Positions 1 to 5,307 of a stretch of 7,609 nt of DNA are shown here, in pieces. The notes under the pieces were generated by a model. The model ran no database searches. It was given only the letters and a program-made list of their open reading frames with translations, and was not told where the DNA came from. Position 1 is the first letter of the stretch; each line of letters opens with the position of its first letter. Where the stretch lies: NCBI GenBank assembly GCA_020696885.1, contig JAJFMS010000341.1:1-7609 (forward strand). The letters are read 5' to 3'. Source of the DNA: Armatimonadota bacterium (GTDB lineage: Bacteria > Armatimonadota > SYMT01). Made by a program: the position numbers and the translations under genes.

Positions 1-317
1 GCGTGCTCGGCCACGGAGGCGTGCCCGTACCCCACCACCCACTTCTCGTGGAACTCCTTCGCCTTGCGGCGCGCCAGGTCCAGCTCGTCGTCGCCGGCCG
101 GCACCTCGGCGGCGGGTCCGGCGATGTCCAGGTCCTGGTCCTGCAGCAGCTTCAGCAGGTTGGTGCGCAGGTTCTCCCGGCTGCGGGAGTAATAGGCGAA
201 CAGGACCGCGACGACTTCCTCGGGCAGCCCCTTCAGCACGAAGACCGGCGAATCCAGCGAGGTCACGTACGGCGCCAGCAGCGCGCGCTCCTCAGGCGAT
301 AACTTCACTTCCGACAC
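1..317 (-). CDS. thyX: Flavin-dependent thymidylate synthase (ThyX), N-terminal part, cut by window edge
   Basis: ThyX makes dTMP from dUMP using FAD, NADPH and methylenetetrahydrofolate in the cytoplasm. The 105 visible residues begin SEVKLSPEERALLAPY. They carry a SPVFVLKGLPEEV segment followed by AYYSRSRENLR (residues about 40-50), and the visible part ends with GYGHASVAEHA, a signature of the larger ThyX branch. The flavin/dUMP-binding RHR-type motif lies beyond the left edge and cannot be checked. The start is GTG at 317-315: an in-frame TGA lies two codons upstream, and GAGGGG at 325-330 is 7 nt away, a good ribosome binding site. The gene lies 46 bp downstream of the ArsC-like gene on the same strand, so co-transcription is plausible. 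Some genomes carry ThyX paralogues with degenerate active sites, and that cannot be excluded here. Family assignment is by motif recognition only. Confidence 0.8.
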   Translation of the reverse strand, partial: MSEVKLSPEERALLAPYVTSLDSPVFVLKGLPEEVVAVLFAYYSRSRENLRTNLLKLLQDQDLDIAGPAAEVPAGDDELDLARRKAKEFHEKWVVGYGHASVAEH

Positions 318-324
318 AACTCAT

Positions 325-330
325 CCCCTC
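325..330 (-). promoter_or_regulatory. Ribosome binding site of thyX
   Basis: GAGGGG on the minus strand, 7 nt upstream of the GTG at 317. It supports GTG as the start; the in-frame TGA at 323-321 excludes any longer form. Confidence 0.65.
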
Positions 331-363
331 GACTAACCGTCCGATCAACCCCGCCTGGGCCGC

Positions 364-708
364 TCACCCCGCGAACCGCTTCCGGTAGGCTTCCTCGTCC
401 GCGCCGAACACGATCTCGTCTTCCGAGACGAGCAGCGGCCGCTTGACGAGGTTCGCGTTCGCGGCCATCAGCCCGATCGCCTCCTCTTTGGACGGCGGGT
501 TCTTCTTCATCCCCAGCTCGCGGTACTGCTCGTTCTTCGAGTTCAGGAACGGGATGATGTCCCGCTCGCCGATCAGGGCCTGAAGCTCCTCCGCGGAGAG
601 CGGGCTCTTGGACATGTCCCGCTCTTCGACTTCGGCGCCGAGCTCTCGGAGTAGGGTGCGCGCCTTGCGGCACGTGCTGCAGGTGGACTTGTAATAGAAG
701 GTGGTCAT
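364..708 (-). CDS. ArsC/Spx/MgsR-family thioredoxin-fold protein
   Basis: A 114-residue protein beginning MTTFYYKSTCSTCRKA, with a redox-type CxxC (Cys-Ser-Thr-Cys) after the first beta strand. It also has the family's KSPLSAEELQ helix and the NPPSKEEAIGLMAANANLVKRPLLV stretch, where Asn-Leu-Val-Lys-Arg-Pro is the conserved cis-proline segment of ArsC/Spx proteins. Length (about 115 residues) is normal. Members include glutaredoxin-dependent arsenate reductases, YffB-like proteins and Spx regulators. Nothing here, such as ars genes nearby, decides for arsenate reduction, so no symbol is given. I chose ATG at 708. A TTG nine codons earlier (735) would add MPRLPLRRP, which is not family-like. 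No strong Shine-Dalgarno sequence is visible. A TACAAT box lies 46-51 bp upstream of the start. The stop is 46 bp before thyX. Confidence 0.88.
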   Translation of the reverse strand: MTTFYYKSTCSTCRKARTLLRELGAEVEERDMSKSPLSAEELQALIGERDIIPFLNSKNEQYRELGMKKNPPSKEEAIGLMAANANLVKRPLLVSEDEIVFGADEEAYRKRFAG

Positions 709-1166
709 CGGTCTACGCAGGGGCAGTCGCGGCAAGCCGCGCGTGGTCCCGTCATTGTAGCGCAGAGGGGACGCCTTGAACGTAGCCCTTGGGCTGATCG
801 GCGGGGGCGAGGGTGAGCGGTGGGTTCACCGTCGGGAGACCACGCCAGGCTCGTAATCGAGTTCACGTGCCCCAGCAGGCGGCGATTGGATCTCGGATTC
901 TGGGACCAGAGACTGATGGTCTTGTCCCTACTGCCGGAGGCTAGCAGCTTACCATCCGGGCTCCAGGCTACGCAGACCACCTGGTCCGTGTGGTGAAGGA
1001 TCGGCTCTGCCTTGGGCCTCTCCCCCTTGGGAGCTTCCGTGCCCGCCGTGCGGGCGTTTTCGGAGGCCTCCAGCCTGGCGAACGCGGCGCGCTCCTCTGG
1101 AGTTTTCAAGACTTTCTGCGCCGTCTCGTTGCTGAAGCGCCCCCGGAGGATCCGTGCCATGAGCAA
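705..1166 (-). pseudogene. WD40-repeat protein fragment, decayed
   Basis: An open frame of 153 codons whose residues 58-113 (about 828-995) are clear WD40 sequence. One whole repeat runs HTDQVVCVAWSPDGKLLASG to RDKTISLW, and the next one begins LGHVNSITSLAWSPDG and then breaks off. After residue 113 the sequence turns into a proline/arginine-rich, non-family tail that runs into the start of the ArsC-like gene. A WD40 propeller needs about seven blades, so 1.4 repeats cannot fold alone. The N-terminal 57 residues (FSNETAQKVLKTPEERAAFA onward) are polar and I do not recognise them. The frame starts at TTG 1166 (ATG at 1160 is in frame), with no Shine-Dalgarno sequence. I read it as a remnant of a larger WD40 protein, the kind often accompanying DUF1501 proteins. 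A short real gene is possible but less likely. Confidence 0.55.
754..759 (-). promoter_or_regulatory. Possible -10 box for the ArsC-like/thyX unit
   Basis: The minus strand reads TACAAT here, one base from the sigma-70 consensus, and the ArsC-like ATG lies about 45 nt downstream. A weak -35 candidate (GTTCAA) lies 16 nt upstream. The box falls in the non-homologous 3' end of the decayed WD40 frame, as expected if that frame is no longer a gene. The -35 match is poor, so this is only a candidate. Confidence 0.35.
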
Positions 1167-1245
1167 CCGGCTGAATGTATCGGAACAACTTCCTGATGCG
1201 TGCGGGCGATGCTTCCCCGGCCATACGCGCCCTGCCCCTGGTGGA

Positions 1246-1284
1246 ATAGCCGCAGCAGTGGCTCATCGCCGCCGCTGCGGCTAT
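1246..1284. repeat. 11-bp perfect hairpin beyond the SDR gene's 3' end
   Basis: ATAGCCGCAGC at 1246-1256 is the exact reverse complement of GCTGCGGCTAT at 1274-1284, with a 17-nt loop. It lies 14 bp beyond the SDR stop codon. There is no T-tract on either side, so it is not a classical intrinsic terminator, but such a stem could still end or stabilise the SDR transcript. Its distal arm overlaps a solitary ACAGGAT-type repeat arm at 1281-1297. Confidence 0.55.
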
Positions 1285-1298
1285 CCTGTCAATCCCGT
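1281..1298 (-). repeat. Solitary ACAGGAT-family repeat arm at the SDR stop codon
   Basis: On the minus strand the two 9-bp-period words CGGGATTG and ACAGGATAG follow immediately after the SDR TAA. They match the arms of the elements at 2068-2423 and 6788-6891. No opposing arm is visible, so this is a remnant or an isolated end. The stretch 1167-1280 holds no gene I can support. Confidence 0.6.
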
Positions 1299-2029
1299 TA
1301 CCCCCGGCCGACGTAGAGCTGCTCCACCGGCAGCACGATCGCCTCCAGCATGTTGACGTGCGGCGGCAGCGAAGCCATCAGCAGCGCCGTCTCCGCCAGC
1401 TCGTCGCAGGTCATCATCGGCTCCTGGTCCGCCTCCGTGGCGCGCAGGGCCCGGCGGTCGTTCTCGGTGTTGCCCGGGTGCAGGCAGCTCGCCGCGATGC
1501 CGAACGGGCGGCCTTCCAGCGCGGTGCACTGGGTGAGGCCCCAGAGGCCGTGCTTGCTGGTGCTGTAAGGACCGGAGTTCATCCGCACCCGCTGCGCCGA
1601 GATACTGGCCACGTTGATGATGCGTCCCCCACCCTGCGCCTTCATGATCCGGAAGGCGGCGCGGGTGCAGAGGAACGGCCCGCGCAGGTTGACGGCCATC
1701 ACCTTCTCCCACGTCTCCAGGGAGAGCTCGTCGATCGGCCCGCCGTCGAACGCCCCCGCGTTGTTCACCAGGATGTCCACGCGGCCGAAGCGCTCCATCG
1801 CCTGTTGGAAGAGGGACTCCACGCCCGCCTCGTCCGTCACGTCCGTCGGCACGCCGAGCACGGTGGCTCCGGTGGCCTCCAACTCGGCCGCCGTCTGCTG
1901 CAGCTTCTCCGCATCCCGCGCCGCCAGTACCACCGCCGCTCCCTCGCGTGCGAACGCGCGGGCGATCCCCGCGCCGATGCCCCGGTTGCCGCCGGTGACG
2001 ATCGCTACTTTTCCTTCTAATCTAGCCAT
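1298..2029 (-). CDS. Short-chain dehydrogenase/reductase (SDR)
   Basis: A 243-residue classical SDR, a cytoplasmic NAD(P)-dependent oxidoreductase of normal length and complete. Visible motifs are the TGGNRGIG cofactor loop (residues 12-19), the NNAG motif (89-92), Asn114, and the catalytic Ser142, Tyr155 and Lys159 (YSTSK). HPGNT (184-188) is the PG motif after beta strand 6. Beta strand 2 ends VVLAAR-D with Arg38 and no acidic residue at its tip, which favours NADP(H); this is an inference. The C-terminus ends LPVEQLYVGRG, normal for the family. The start is ATG at 2029 with AGAGGA at 2040-2045, 10 nt upstream. The substrate cannot be read from the sequence. The gene stands alone: a decayed WD40 frame lies downstream and repeats lie upstream. 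Substrates in the family include sugars, steroids and acyl chains, and nothing here selects among them. Confidence 0.95.
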   Translation of the reverse strand: MARLEGKVAIVTGGNRGIGAGIARAFAREGAAVVLAARDAEKLQQTAAELEATGATVLGVPTDVTDEAGVESLFQQAMERFGRVDILVNNAGAFDGGPIDELSLETWEKVMAVNLRGPFLCTRAAFRIMKAQGGGRIINVASISAQRVRMNSGPYSTSKHGLWGLTQCTALEGRPFGIAASCLHPGNTENDRRALRATEADQEPMMTCDELAETALLMASLPPHVNMLEAIVLPVEQLYVGRG

Positions 2030-2067
2030 GCTTTCTGGTTCCTCTGGTGTCTGGGGGATGTGGGGAA

Positions 2068-2238
2068 TTTTGGACAGGATGAACAGGATTGACAGGATGG
2101 GAAGGTGCGGAGCAGCGCTGTACGACGGTAATCAGCCGCAACACCTGATCGGGCAAATGATTGGCCACCCTGGGTCTATCACGCCGCCGCTATCCATCCC
2201 GTCAATCCTGTTCATCCTGTCTAATAATCTCTGCGGTG
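2068..2238. repeat. Inverted-repeat element 1 of the ACAGGAT family (~165 bp)
   Basis: The left arm starts TTTT and then has three 9-bp words: GGACAGGAT (2072-2080), GAACAGGAT (2081-2089) and TGACAGGAT (2090-2098). The right arm, 2194-2221, is its reverse complement with 27 of 28 positions matching. The 93-nt core contains CGGTAATCAGCC (2126-2137) and GCCGCCGCTATC (2183-2194), both shared with element 2. The element ends in CTCTGCGGTG. It lies just upstream of the SDR start, on the promoter side. No coding capacity is credible within it. Confidence 0.85.
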
Positions 2239-2265
2239 TCTGCTCGTCCCTACAGGGTTTGGAGG

Positions 2266-2435
2266 TTTTGACAGGATCTACAGGATTGACAGGATGGGGA
2301 AAGCACGAGGCAACCCCGAGCGGCGGTTATCAGCCCAACGCTTCGCCGGCCGAGAAATCGCCCGCCTGGGGACCACCTCGCCCGCCGCTATCTATCCCGT
2401 AAATCCTGTTCATCCTGTCAAAACTCCCTGCGGCG
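2266..2435. repeat. Inverted-repeat element 2 of the ACAGGAT family (~165 bp)
   Basis: It has the same build and orientation as element 1. TTTT is followed by GACAGGAT, CTACAGGAT and TGACAGGAT (2270-2295), with a right arm at 2393-2423. The core carries CGGTTATCAGCC (2324-2335) at the same distance from the left arm as in element 1, then CCCGCCGCTATC (2381-2392) before the right arm. The end is CTGCGGCG (2428-2435). The distance from the TTTT start to this end box is 162 bp, against 163 bp in element 1. The two copies are separated by only about 28 bp. Confidence 0.85.
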
Positions 2436-2530
2436 CCTTCCCTGGCCGATGATCGCCACTCTGCGGCCACCACGCCTGCTTATCTCATCCTATCCATCCT
2501 GTAATCCCGTCCAAAAAGTCTCTGCGGCGA
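2436..2530. repeat. Half-element 3 of the ACAGGAT family, right end only
   Basis: The core half (GGCCGATGATCGCC and following, from about 2452) aligns with the right core half of element 2 (GGCCGAGAAATCGCC). It is followed by a right arm at 2485-2515 with words TATCCATCCTG and TAATCCCGTCC, then AAAAAGTCTCTGCGGCG. The left arm is missing. The CTGCGGCG end box (2522-2529) is only two bases from the stop codon of the SMP-30-like gene. Confidence 0.7.
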
Positions 2531-2531
2531 G

Positions 2532-3395
2532 CTAACGCGGGTTGGTGGCCGTCTCGGGCGTGCGGATGAAGGTGAGCAGCTTGCCCTGCGGCGAGAACAC
2601 GTAGACGCCGGTCTTGTCCTTCAGGCCCGCGGTGGCGTAGATGTTGCCTTCCGTGTCCAGCACCATCCCGTCGATGCCGCGCTCCGTGCCGAGGTCGTAG
2701 AGCACCTTGCGGCGGGTGACCTTGCCGTTCCGGGGCACGTCATAGGCGATCAGGGTGCGGTTCTCCCCCTCGTTCGGGCTGTTGTCCGCCACGTAGAGAG
2801 TGCGGTTGTCGCGGGTGATCAGGATCCCGTTCGGAACCTGGACATCGTCGATCACGCGGGTGAGCTTGCCGTCCTTCTCGATCCGGTAGACCGCCTGCTT
2901 GTCCTGCTCCAGGTCGTTCGTCTCGCCGTAGCGCGGGTCTGTGAAGTAGATGCGGCCCTCACGGTCGATGGCCAGGTCGTTCGGGCTGTTCAGCTTCTTG
3001 CCCTGGTACTTGCTCGCCAGCACCGTGACCTTTCCGTCTCGGCCGTAGCGGGTGACCGTGCGGCCGCCGGGCGCACCCTGGCTGTTGCAGGTGATCAGCC
3101 GGCCCTGGGCGTCGAACAGCATCCCGTTGGCGCTCCGGGTGCGCTTCTTCCAAACGCGGGCCGTGCCGCCCTCCCGGTAGACCATAATCCGGTCGTTGGG
3201 GCCGTCCGAGAAATAGAGGTTCCCCTTGCCGTCGTAGGCAGGCCCTTCGGTAAACTTACAGCCGGAAGCCACCTTCTGCAGCTTGGCCCCGGAGGCGAGG
3301 ATGGCGCCTCCGGCAGCCTGGCCCGGAGAGGCGAGGGCCACCAGCCACACCGCGGCGCCGGCGGCAGTGATGGAGAGAAACGGAAGGCGGGACAT
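2532..3395 (-). CDS. Secreted SMP-30/gluconolactonase-like beta-propeller, apparently 3'-truncated
   Basis: A 287-residue protein of the SMP-30/gluconolactonase/LRE family: six-bladed propellers that bind a divalent metal and often hydrolyse sugar lactones. Residues 1-28 form a signal peptide (MSRLPFLSITAAGAAVWLVA then ALASPGQAA), so it is exported. All four expected metal ligands are present: Glu50 (FTEGPAYD), Asn139 (NSPNDLAID), Asn189 (VPNGIL) and Asp242 (GIDGMVLD). The start is ATG at 3395 with AGGAG at 3402-3406, 6 nt upstream. The protein stops right after IRTPETATNPR. Relatives usually continue here with a segment like AFGGPDRKTLYIT, which completes the last blade, so about 25-35 residues seem lost. 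The stop (TAG, 2532-2534) is two bases from the end box of half-element 3, which suggests that repeat insertion or recombination removed the end. Whether the protein still folds is unknown. Confidence 0.88.
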   Translation of the reverse strand: MSRLPFLSITAAGAAVWLVALASPGQAAGGAILASGAKLQKVASGCKFTEGPAYDGKGNLYFSDGPNDRIMVYREGGTARVWKKRTRSANGMLFDAQGRLITCNSQGAPGGRTVTRYGRDGKVTVLASKYQGKKLNSPNDLAIDREGRIYFTDPRYGETNDLEQDKQAVYRIEKDGKLTRVIDDVQVPNGILITRDNRTLYVADNSPNEGENRTLIAYDVPRNGKVTRRKVLYDLGTERGIDGMVLDTEGNIYATAGLKDKTGVYVFSPQGKLLTFIRTPETATNPR

Positions 3396-3401
3396 GCGAA
3401 A

Positions 3402-3406
3402 CTCCT
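3402..3406 (-). promoter_or_regulatory. Ribosome binding site of the SMP-30-like gene
   Basis: AGGAG on the minus strand, 6 nt before the ATG at 3395. It fixes the start ahead of the signal peptide. Confidence 0.75.
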
Positions 3407-3540
3407 GGGTGCGGGGGCCGATCCAATCTTCTCATCGTTGCCGTTCTGCGCCCGCAGATCGGCCGGGCTCCCCCAGGCGGTTTGCCAACCCGCTCGATTC
3501 ACCCTTCCTCGCACCGGTGACCGGGTGCGTTCCGGCAGGG

Positions 3541-3622
3541 GTAATGCGTGCTCCGTAGTGCGTACGGAAGCCGCCCTCGCCCGATAGGCTGTGAGCTTTA
3601 CGCATCACGGGTTACGTATTAC
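3541..3622. repeat. Inverted repeat built on TACG/GTAAT words
   Basis: The left arm 3541-3564 (GTAATGCGTGCTCCGTAGTG then CGTA) and the reverse complement of the right arm 3599-3622 match at 18 of 24 positions around a 34-nt spacer. It lies in the divergent gap between the SMP-30-like gene and the YjbR gene. The rest of 3396-3687 holds no gene that I can support. Confidence 0.6.
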
Positions 3623-3687
3623 GAACCGTCCGCCCGTTCGACGCCCGCTTCGCCCCTGCGCTTGGGAGCAGGCGAACCACTTACCAC

Positions 3688-4041
3688 ATGACCACAAACG
3701 AGTTCCGCGAGCTGGCGCTGGCGTTGCCCGAAACGGCCGAGGCAGAGCACATGGGCCATCCGGATTTCCGGGTGGGCGGGAAGATCTTCGCCTCGCTTGG
3801 GTATCCCGATGAGAGCTGGGGGATGGTGAAGCTCACGCCGGACCAGCAAGAGGAGTTCGTCCGCGAGGATCCCGCCGTCTTCGAGCCGGTGCCGGGTGGC
3901 TGGGGTCGCCGCGGGAGCACCCGCGTGCGCCTGGAGCAGGCCACGGAGGAGACGCTGCGCCCCGCGCTGGCAGCCGCCTGGCGCAACACCGCCCCGAGGC
4001 GACTCGCGGCTCGACTGCTCGGGCCAGAAAAGTCGGTGTAA
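3688..4041 (+). CDS. MmcQ/YjbR family (DUF419) protein
   Basis: A 117-residue protein of normal length for the MmcQ/YjbR family, small cytoplasmic proteins with a CyaY-like fold sometimes called DNA-binding. Their exact role is not established. Family features seen are the opening TTNEFRELALALPETAEAEH, then HMGHPDFRVGGKIFASLGY (residues 21-39), MVKLTPDQQEEFV and the PVPGGWGRRGSTRVRL segment (68-82), followed by an amphipathic C-terminal helix with TLRPALAAAWRNTAPRRL. The start is ATG at 3688. No clear Shine-Dalgarno sequence lies within 15 nt (GGGAG at 3664-3668 is too far), so translation may be weak or leaderless. This is the only confident plus-strand gene of the window and stands alone, with repeats or unassigned sequence on both sides. 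The opposite-strand frame at 3619-4095 is its shadow. Confidence 0.9.
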   Translation: MTTNEFRELALALPETAEAEHMGHPDFRVGGKIFASLGYPDESWGMVKLTPDQQEEFVREDPAVFEPVPGGWGRRGSTRVRLEQATEETLRPALAAAWRNTAPRRLAARLLGPEKSV

Positions 4042-4336
4042 TTGAGCCACGTTTGGCCCCGGGATAGCAGCCATCACCCGGCGCCGAGACAGCACCCGTG
4101 GTGAAGTCTCCGAAACCGCAAAGCCGTCACGTTGAGCTGGCGCCAGCCCCGGCGCGGCGTACGTGTCGACTGCGAGACATCTCCTATCAGGCTCGGAACG
4201 CTACTCCCTGCGTCGGCGCGTCCTCGTCCCCGCGAGGAGAGCACGCACCAGTCCGAGATCCTTCCCGCGGGTCAGGATGACATGCTACGGGGGCGGTGGC
4301 GTACGCAAGGCTTCGATTGGGGCGAGCGGAACCGGG
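4042..4336. other. Gene-free stretch with a possible degenerate inverted repeat
   Basis: No credible frame. The outer words GTCACGTTGAGC (4126-4137) and GTCAGGATGACA (4271-4282) are imperfect reverse complements. Inside, GCGAGACATCTCC and GTCCGAGATCC face each other. This resembles a widely dispersed intergenic repeat type that reads GTCATGCTGAGC at one end and GATCCTTCG...TCAGGATGACA at the other; that likeness is from memory. A short TCCTCG/CGAGGA hairpin (4221-4238) lies within. No promoter could be assigned. Confidence 0.4.
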
Positions 4337-4735
4337 TTACCAGACGACGGCGACCACCTTCGAGGCCGTAATATTCTCATCCCGGGTCAAGAGCCTGACC
4401 TCCTCACCGGGGACCGCGAGGGTGAGCGCCGTGGCAACGATCAACCGGTCGTGCATCTCGCCAACGGTTGCGAGCGTGGTGCTCCGCTGAATCACGGCTC
4501 TATCGATGGGGAAGATCGAGAAGCGGGGATCGTCATCGAGTGACTGAAGAAGCGCAGCGACCGAGGGAATGGGCGCCTTTCCGTGCTCCACCAGCCAACA
4601 GGCTTCCGCTAGAGCGATAGCGGGAAGAATGAGCTCACTTGCGGGATCCGAAAGAGCCGCCAGAGCATCCGCGCCCAGGCGGGAACTACCCACGAGAAAC
4701 CAGATCAACGCGTGTGTGTCGACGACGTACTTCAT
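4337..4735 (-). CDS. vapC: PIN-domain ribonuclease toxin (VapC family)
   Basis: A 132-residue PIN-domain protein, the toxin half of a type II toxin-antitoxin pair. VapC toxins are Mg-dependent RNases that cut specific RNAs such as tRNAs or rRNA. The acidic active-site residues are in their usual places: Asp6 (YVVDTHALIWFL), Glu44 (ALAEACWL), Asp96 (GEMHDRLIVATAL) and Asp119 (LLTRDENI). The opening VVDTHALIW and the EMHDRLIVATA motif are typical of the VapC branch. The length is normal and no residue is missing, so the toxin is probably active. Its ATG overlaps the TGA of the upstream antitoxin by four bases (ATGA, 4732-4735), indicating translational coupling. The RNA target cannot be deduced. 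Confidence 0.92.
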   Translation of the reverse strand: MKYVVDTHALIWFLVGSSRLGADALAALSDPASELILPAIALAEACWLVEHGKAPIPSVAALLQSLDDDPRFSIFPIDRAVIQRSTTLATVGEMHDRLIVATALTLAVPGEEVRLLTRDENITASKVVAVVW

Positions 4736-4980
4736 CGCCAGTCTAGGCCATCGTCGGGATCCCCGTGGAATTCTGCGCTCCGAAAGTCTTCTTCCGTCGG
4801 TTCAGACGTGCCGCGAAACATCCCGAAGTAAGCGAAGGTCCGGTTCGTTGGTCCGCTGGCGTGTCCGACATCGCCAGCTTGCCCCTCGCTCAGGATCGTG
4901 ATCCGCACGCGGTGTCCCGCGAAGCGCTGCGACTGACGGGAGATTTCTTCCCAGGTCCCTTCTAACACTTGGTGAGCCAT
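4732..4980 (-). CDS. Antitoxin of the VapBC-type pair
   Basis: An 82-residue protein directly upstream of, and overlapping, the PIN toxin. The N-terminal part reads VLEGTWEEISRQSQRFAGHR then VRITIL, a small antitoxin type common beside PIN toxins in environmental bacteria and not a classical AbrB or MazE sequence. The acidic C-terminus TEEDFRSAEFHGDPDDGLDW is the likely toxin-binding tail. The middle, Gly/Thr/Ser-containing part is probably disordered. I chose ATG at 4980: GGAGG at 4986-4990 lies 5 nt before it. The GTG at 4992 would put this ribosome binding site inside the gene. The pair is likely autoregulated, as is usual for such modules, but no operator palindrome is evident. Function is inferred from context and the tail. 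Confidence 0.85.
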   Translation of the reverse strand: MAHQVLEGTWEEISRQSQRFAGHRVRITILSEGQAGDVGHASGPTNRTFAYFGMFRGTSEPTEEDFRSAEFHGDPDDGLDWR

Positions 4981-4985
4981 ACCAA

Positions 4986-4990
4986 CCTCC
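4986..4990 (-). promoter_or_regulatory. Ribosome binding site deciding the antitoxin start
   Basis: GGAGG on the minus strand, 5 nt before the ATG at 4980. It lies within the first codons of the alternative GTG start at 4992 and so argues against that start. Confidence 0.75.
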
Positions 4991-5007
4991 ACGCCACCCT
5001 AGTTCAA

Positions 5008-5013
5008 ATTGTA
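5008..5013 (-). promoter_or_regulatory. Possible -10 box of the toxin-antitoxin operon
   Basis: TACAAT on the minus strand, about 28 nt upstream of the antitoxin ATG, which would give a leader of about 20 nt containing the GGAGG. There is no convincing -35 at the proper distance, so this is a candidate only. Confidence 0.4.
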
Positions 5014-5084
5014 ACCCGGATTGACCCGCTACGATGCGGAGGCGTAACTTGTCCATCTCCTCTTGCCGGCCTCCAACGCACTCC

Positions 5085-5136
5085 CGAACACCGAACCCCC
5101 TCAGGAAGTGCGAGATGCGAGTTTCGGAGTGCGAAT
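5085..5136. repeat. Degenerate 7-bp-period words (CGAACAC and TGCGAGW)
   Basis: CGAACAC CGAACCC at 5085-5098 is a short relic of the array at 5251-5299. It is followed by four 7-bp words: TGCGAGA, TGCGAGT, TTCGGAG and TGCGAAT (5109-5136). No gene is supported anywhere in 4993-5307. Confidence 0.5.
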
Positions 5137-5193
5137 AGGGAGCGTGGCCCGATGGCGGGTACGAGATGGCCGAATGGGTACGGCACCCCTGGT

Positions 5194-5222
5194 ACGCCGC
5201 CAGCGGGAAAGCCGGCGCTACG
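5194..5222. repeat. GC-rich imperfect palindrome
   Basis: CGCCGCCAGCGGGAAAGCCG followed by GCGCTACG can fold through GCC/GGC pairing around GGGAAA. It resembles REP-type palindromes that read CGCCGGCTTTCC in other GC-rich genomes, a likeness drawn from memory. Confidence 0.35.
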
Positions 5223-5250
5223 TTCCGCGACCGTTCCCCCGGTAGAATCC

Positions 5251-5299
5251 CCAACACCCAACACCCAACACCCAACACCGAACACCGAACACCCAACAT
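5251..5299. repeat. Seven-copy tandem repeat of a 7-bp word
   Basis: Exactly seven units in phase: CCAACAC four times, CGAACAC twice, then CCAACAT. The array ends 8 bp beyond the stop codon of the DUF1501 gene. Translated on the minus strand it gives the spurious peptide pattern LGVGCWVLGV, so any frame crossing it is suspect. Confidence 0.9.
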
Positions 5300-5307
5300 C
5301 GAGTAGG

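Noticed and set aside
3..302. Plus-strand frame at the left edge
   Set aside because: It is antisense to the ThyX-coding frame, which has family motifs and a ribosome binding site.
1246..1284. Intrinsic (Rho-independent) terminator
   Set aside because: The stem is strong but no T-tract follows on either strand.
1358..2402. Plus-strand frames over the SDR gene and the first repeats
   Set aside because: They are shadows of the SDR gene; the part beyond 2040 is translated repeat (FILSNN, IDRM-type peptides).
2068..2530. CRISPR array
   Set aside because: The repeated words are 9 bp with no unique spacers of constant length, are arranged as inverted arms, and no cas gene is present.
3619..4095. 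Minus-strand frames opposite the YjbR gene
   Set aside because: The plus-strand protein matches MmcQ/YjbR along its whole length; the opposite frames show no motif.
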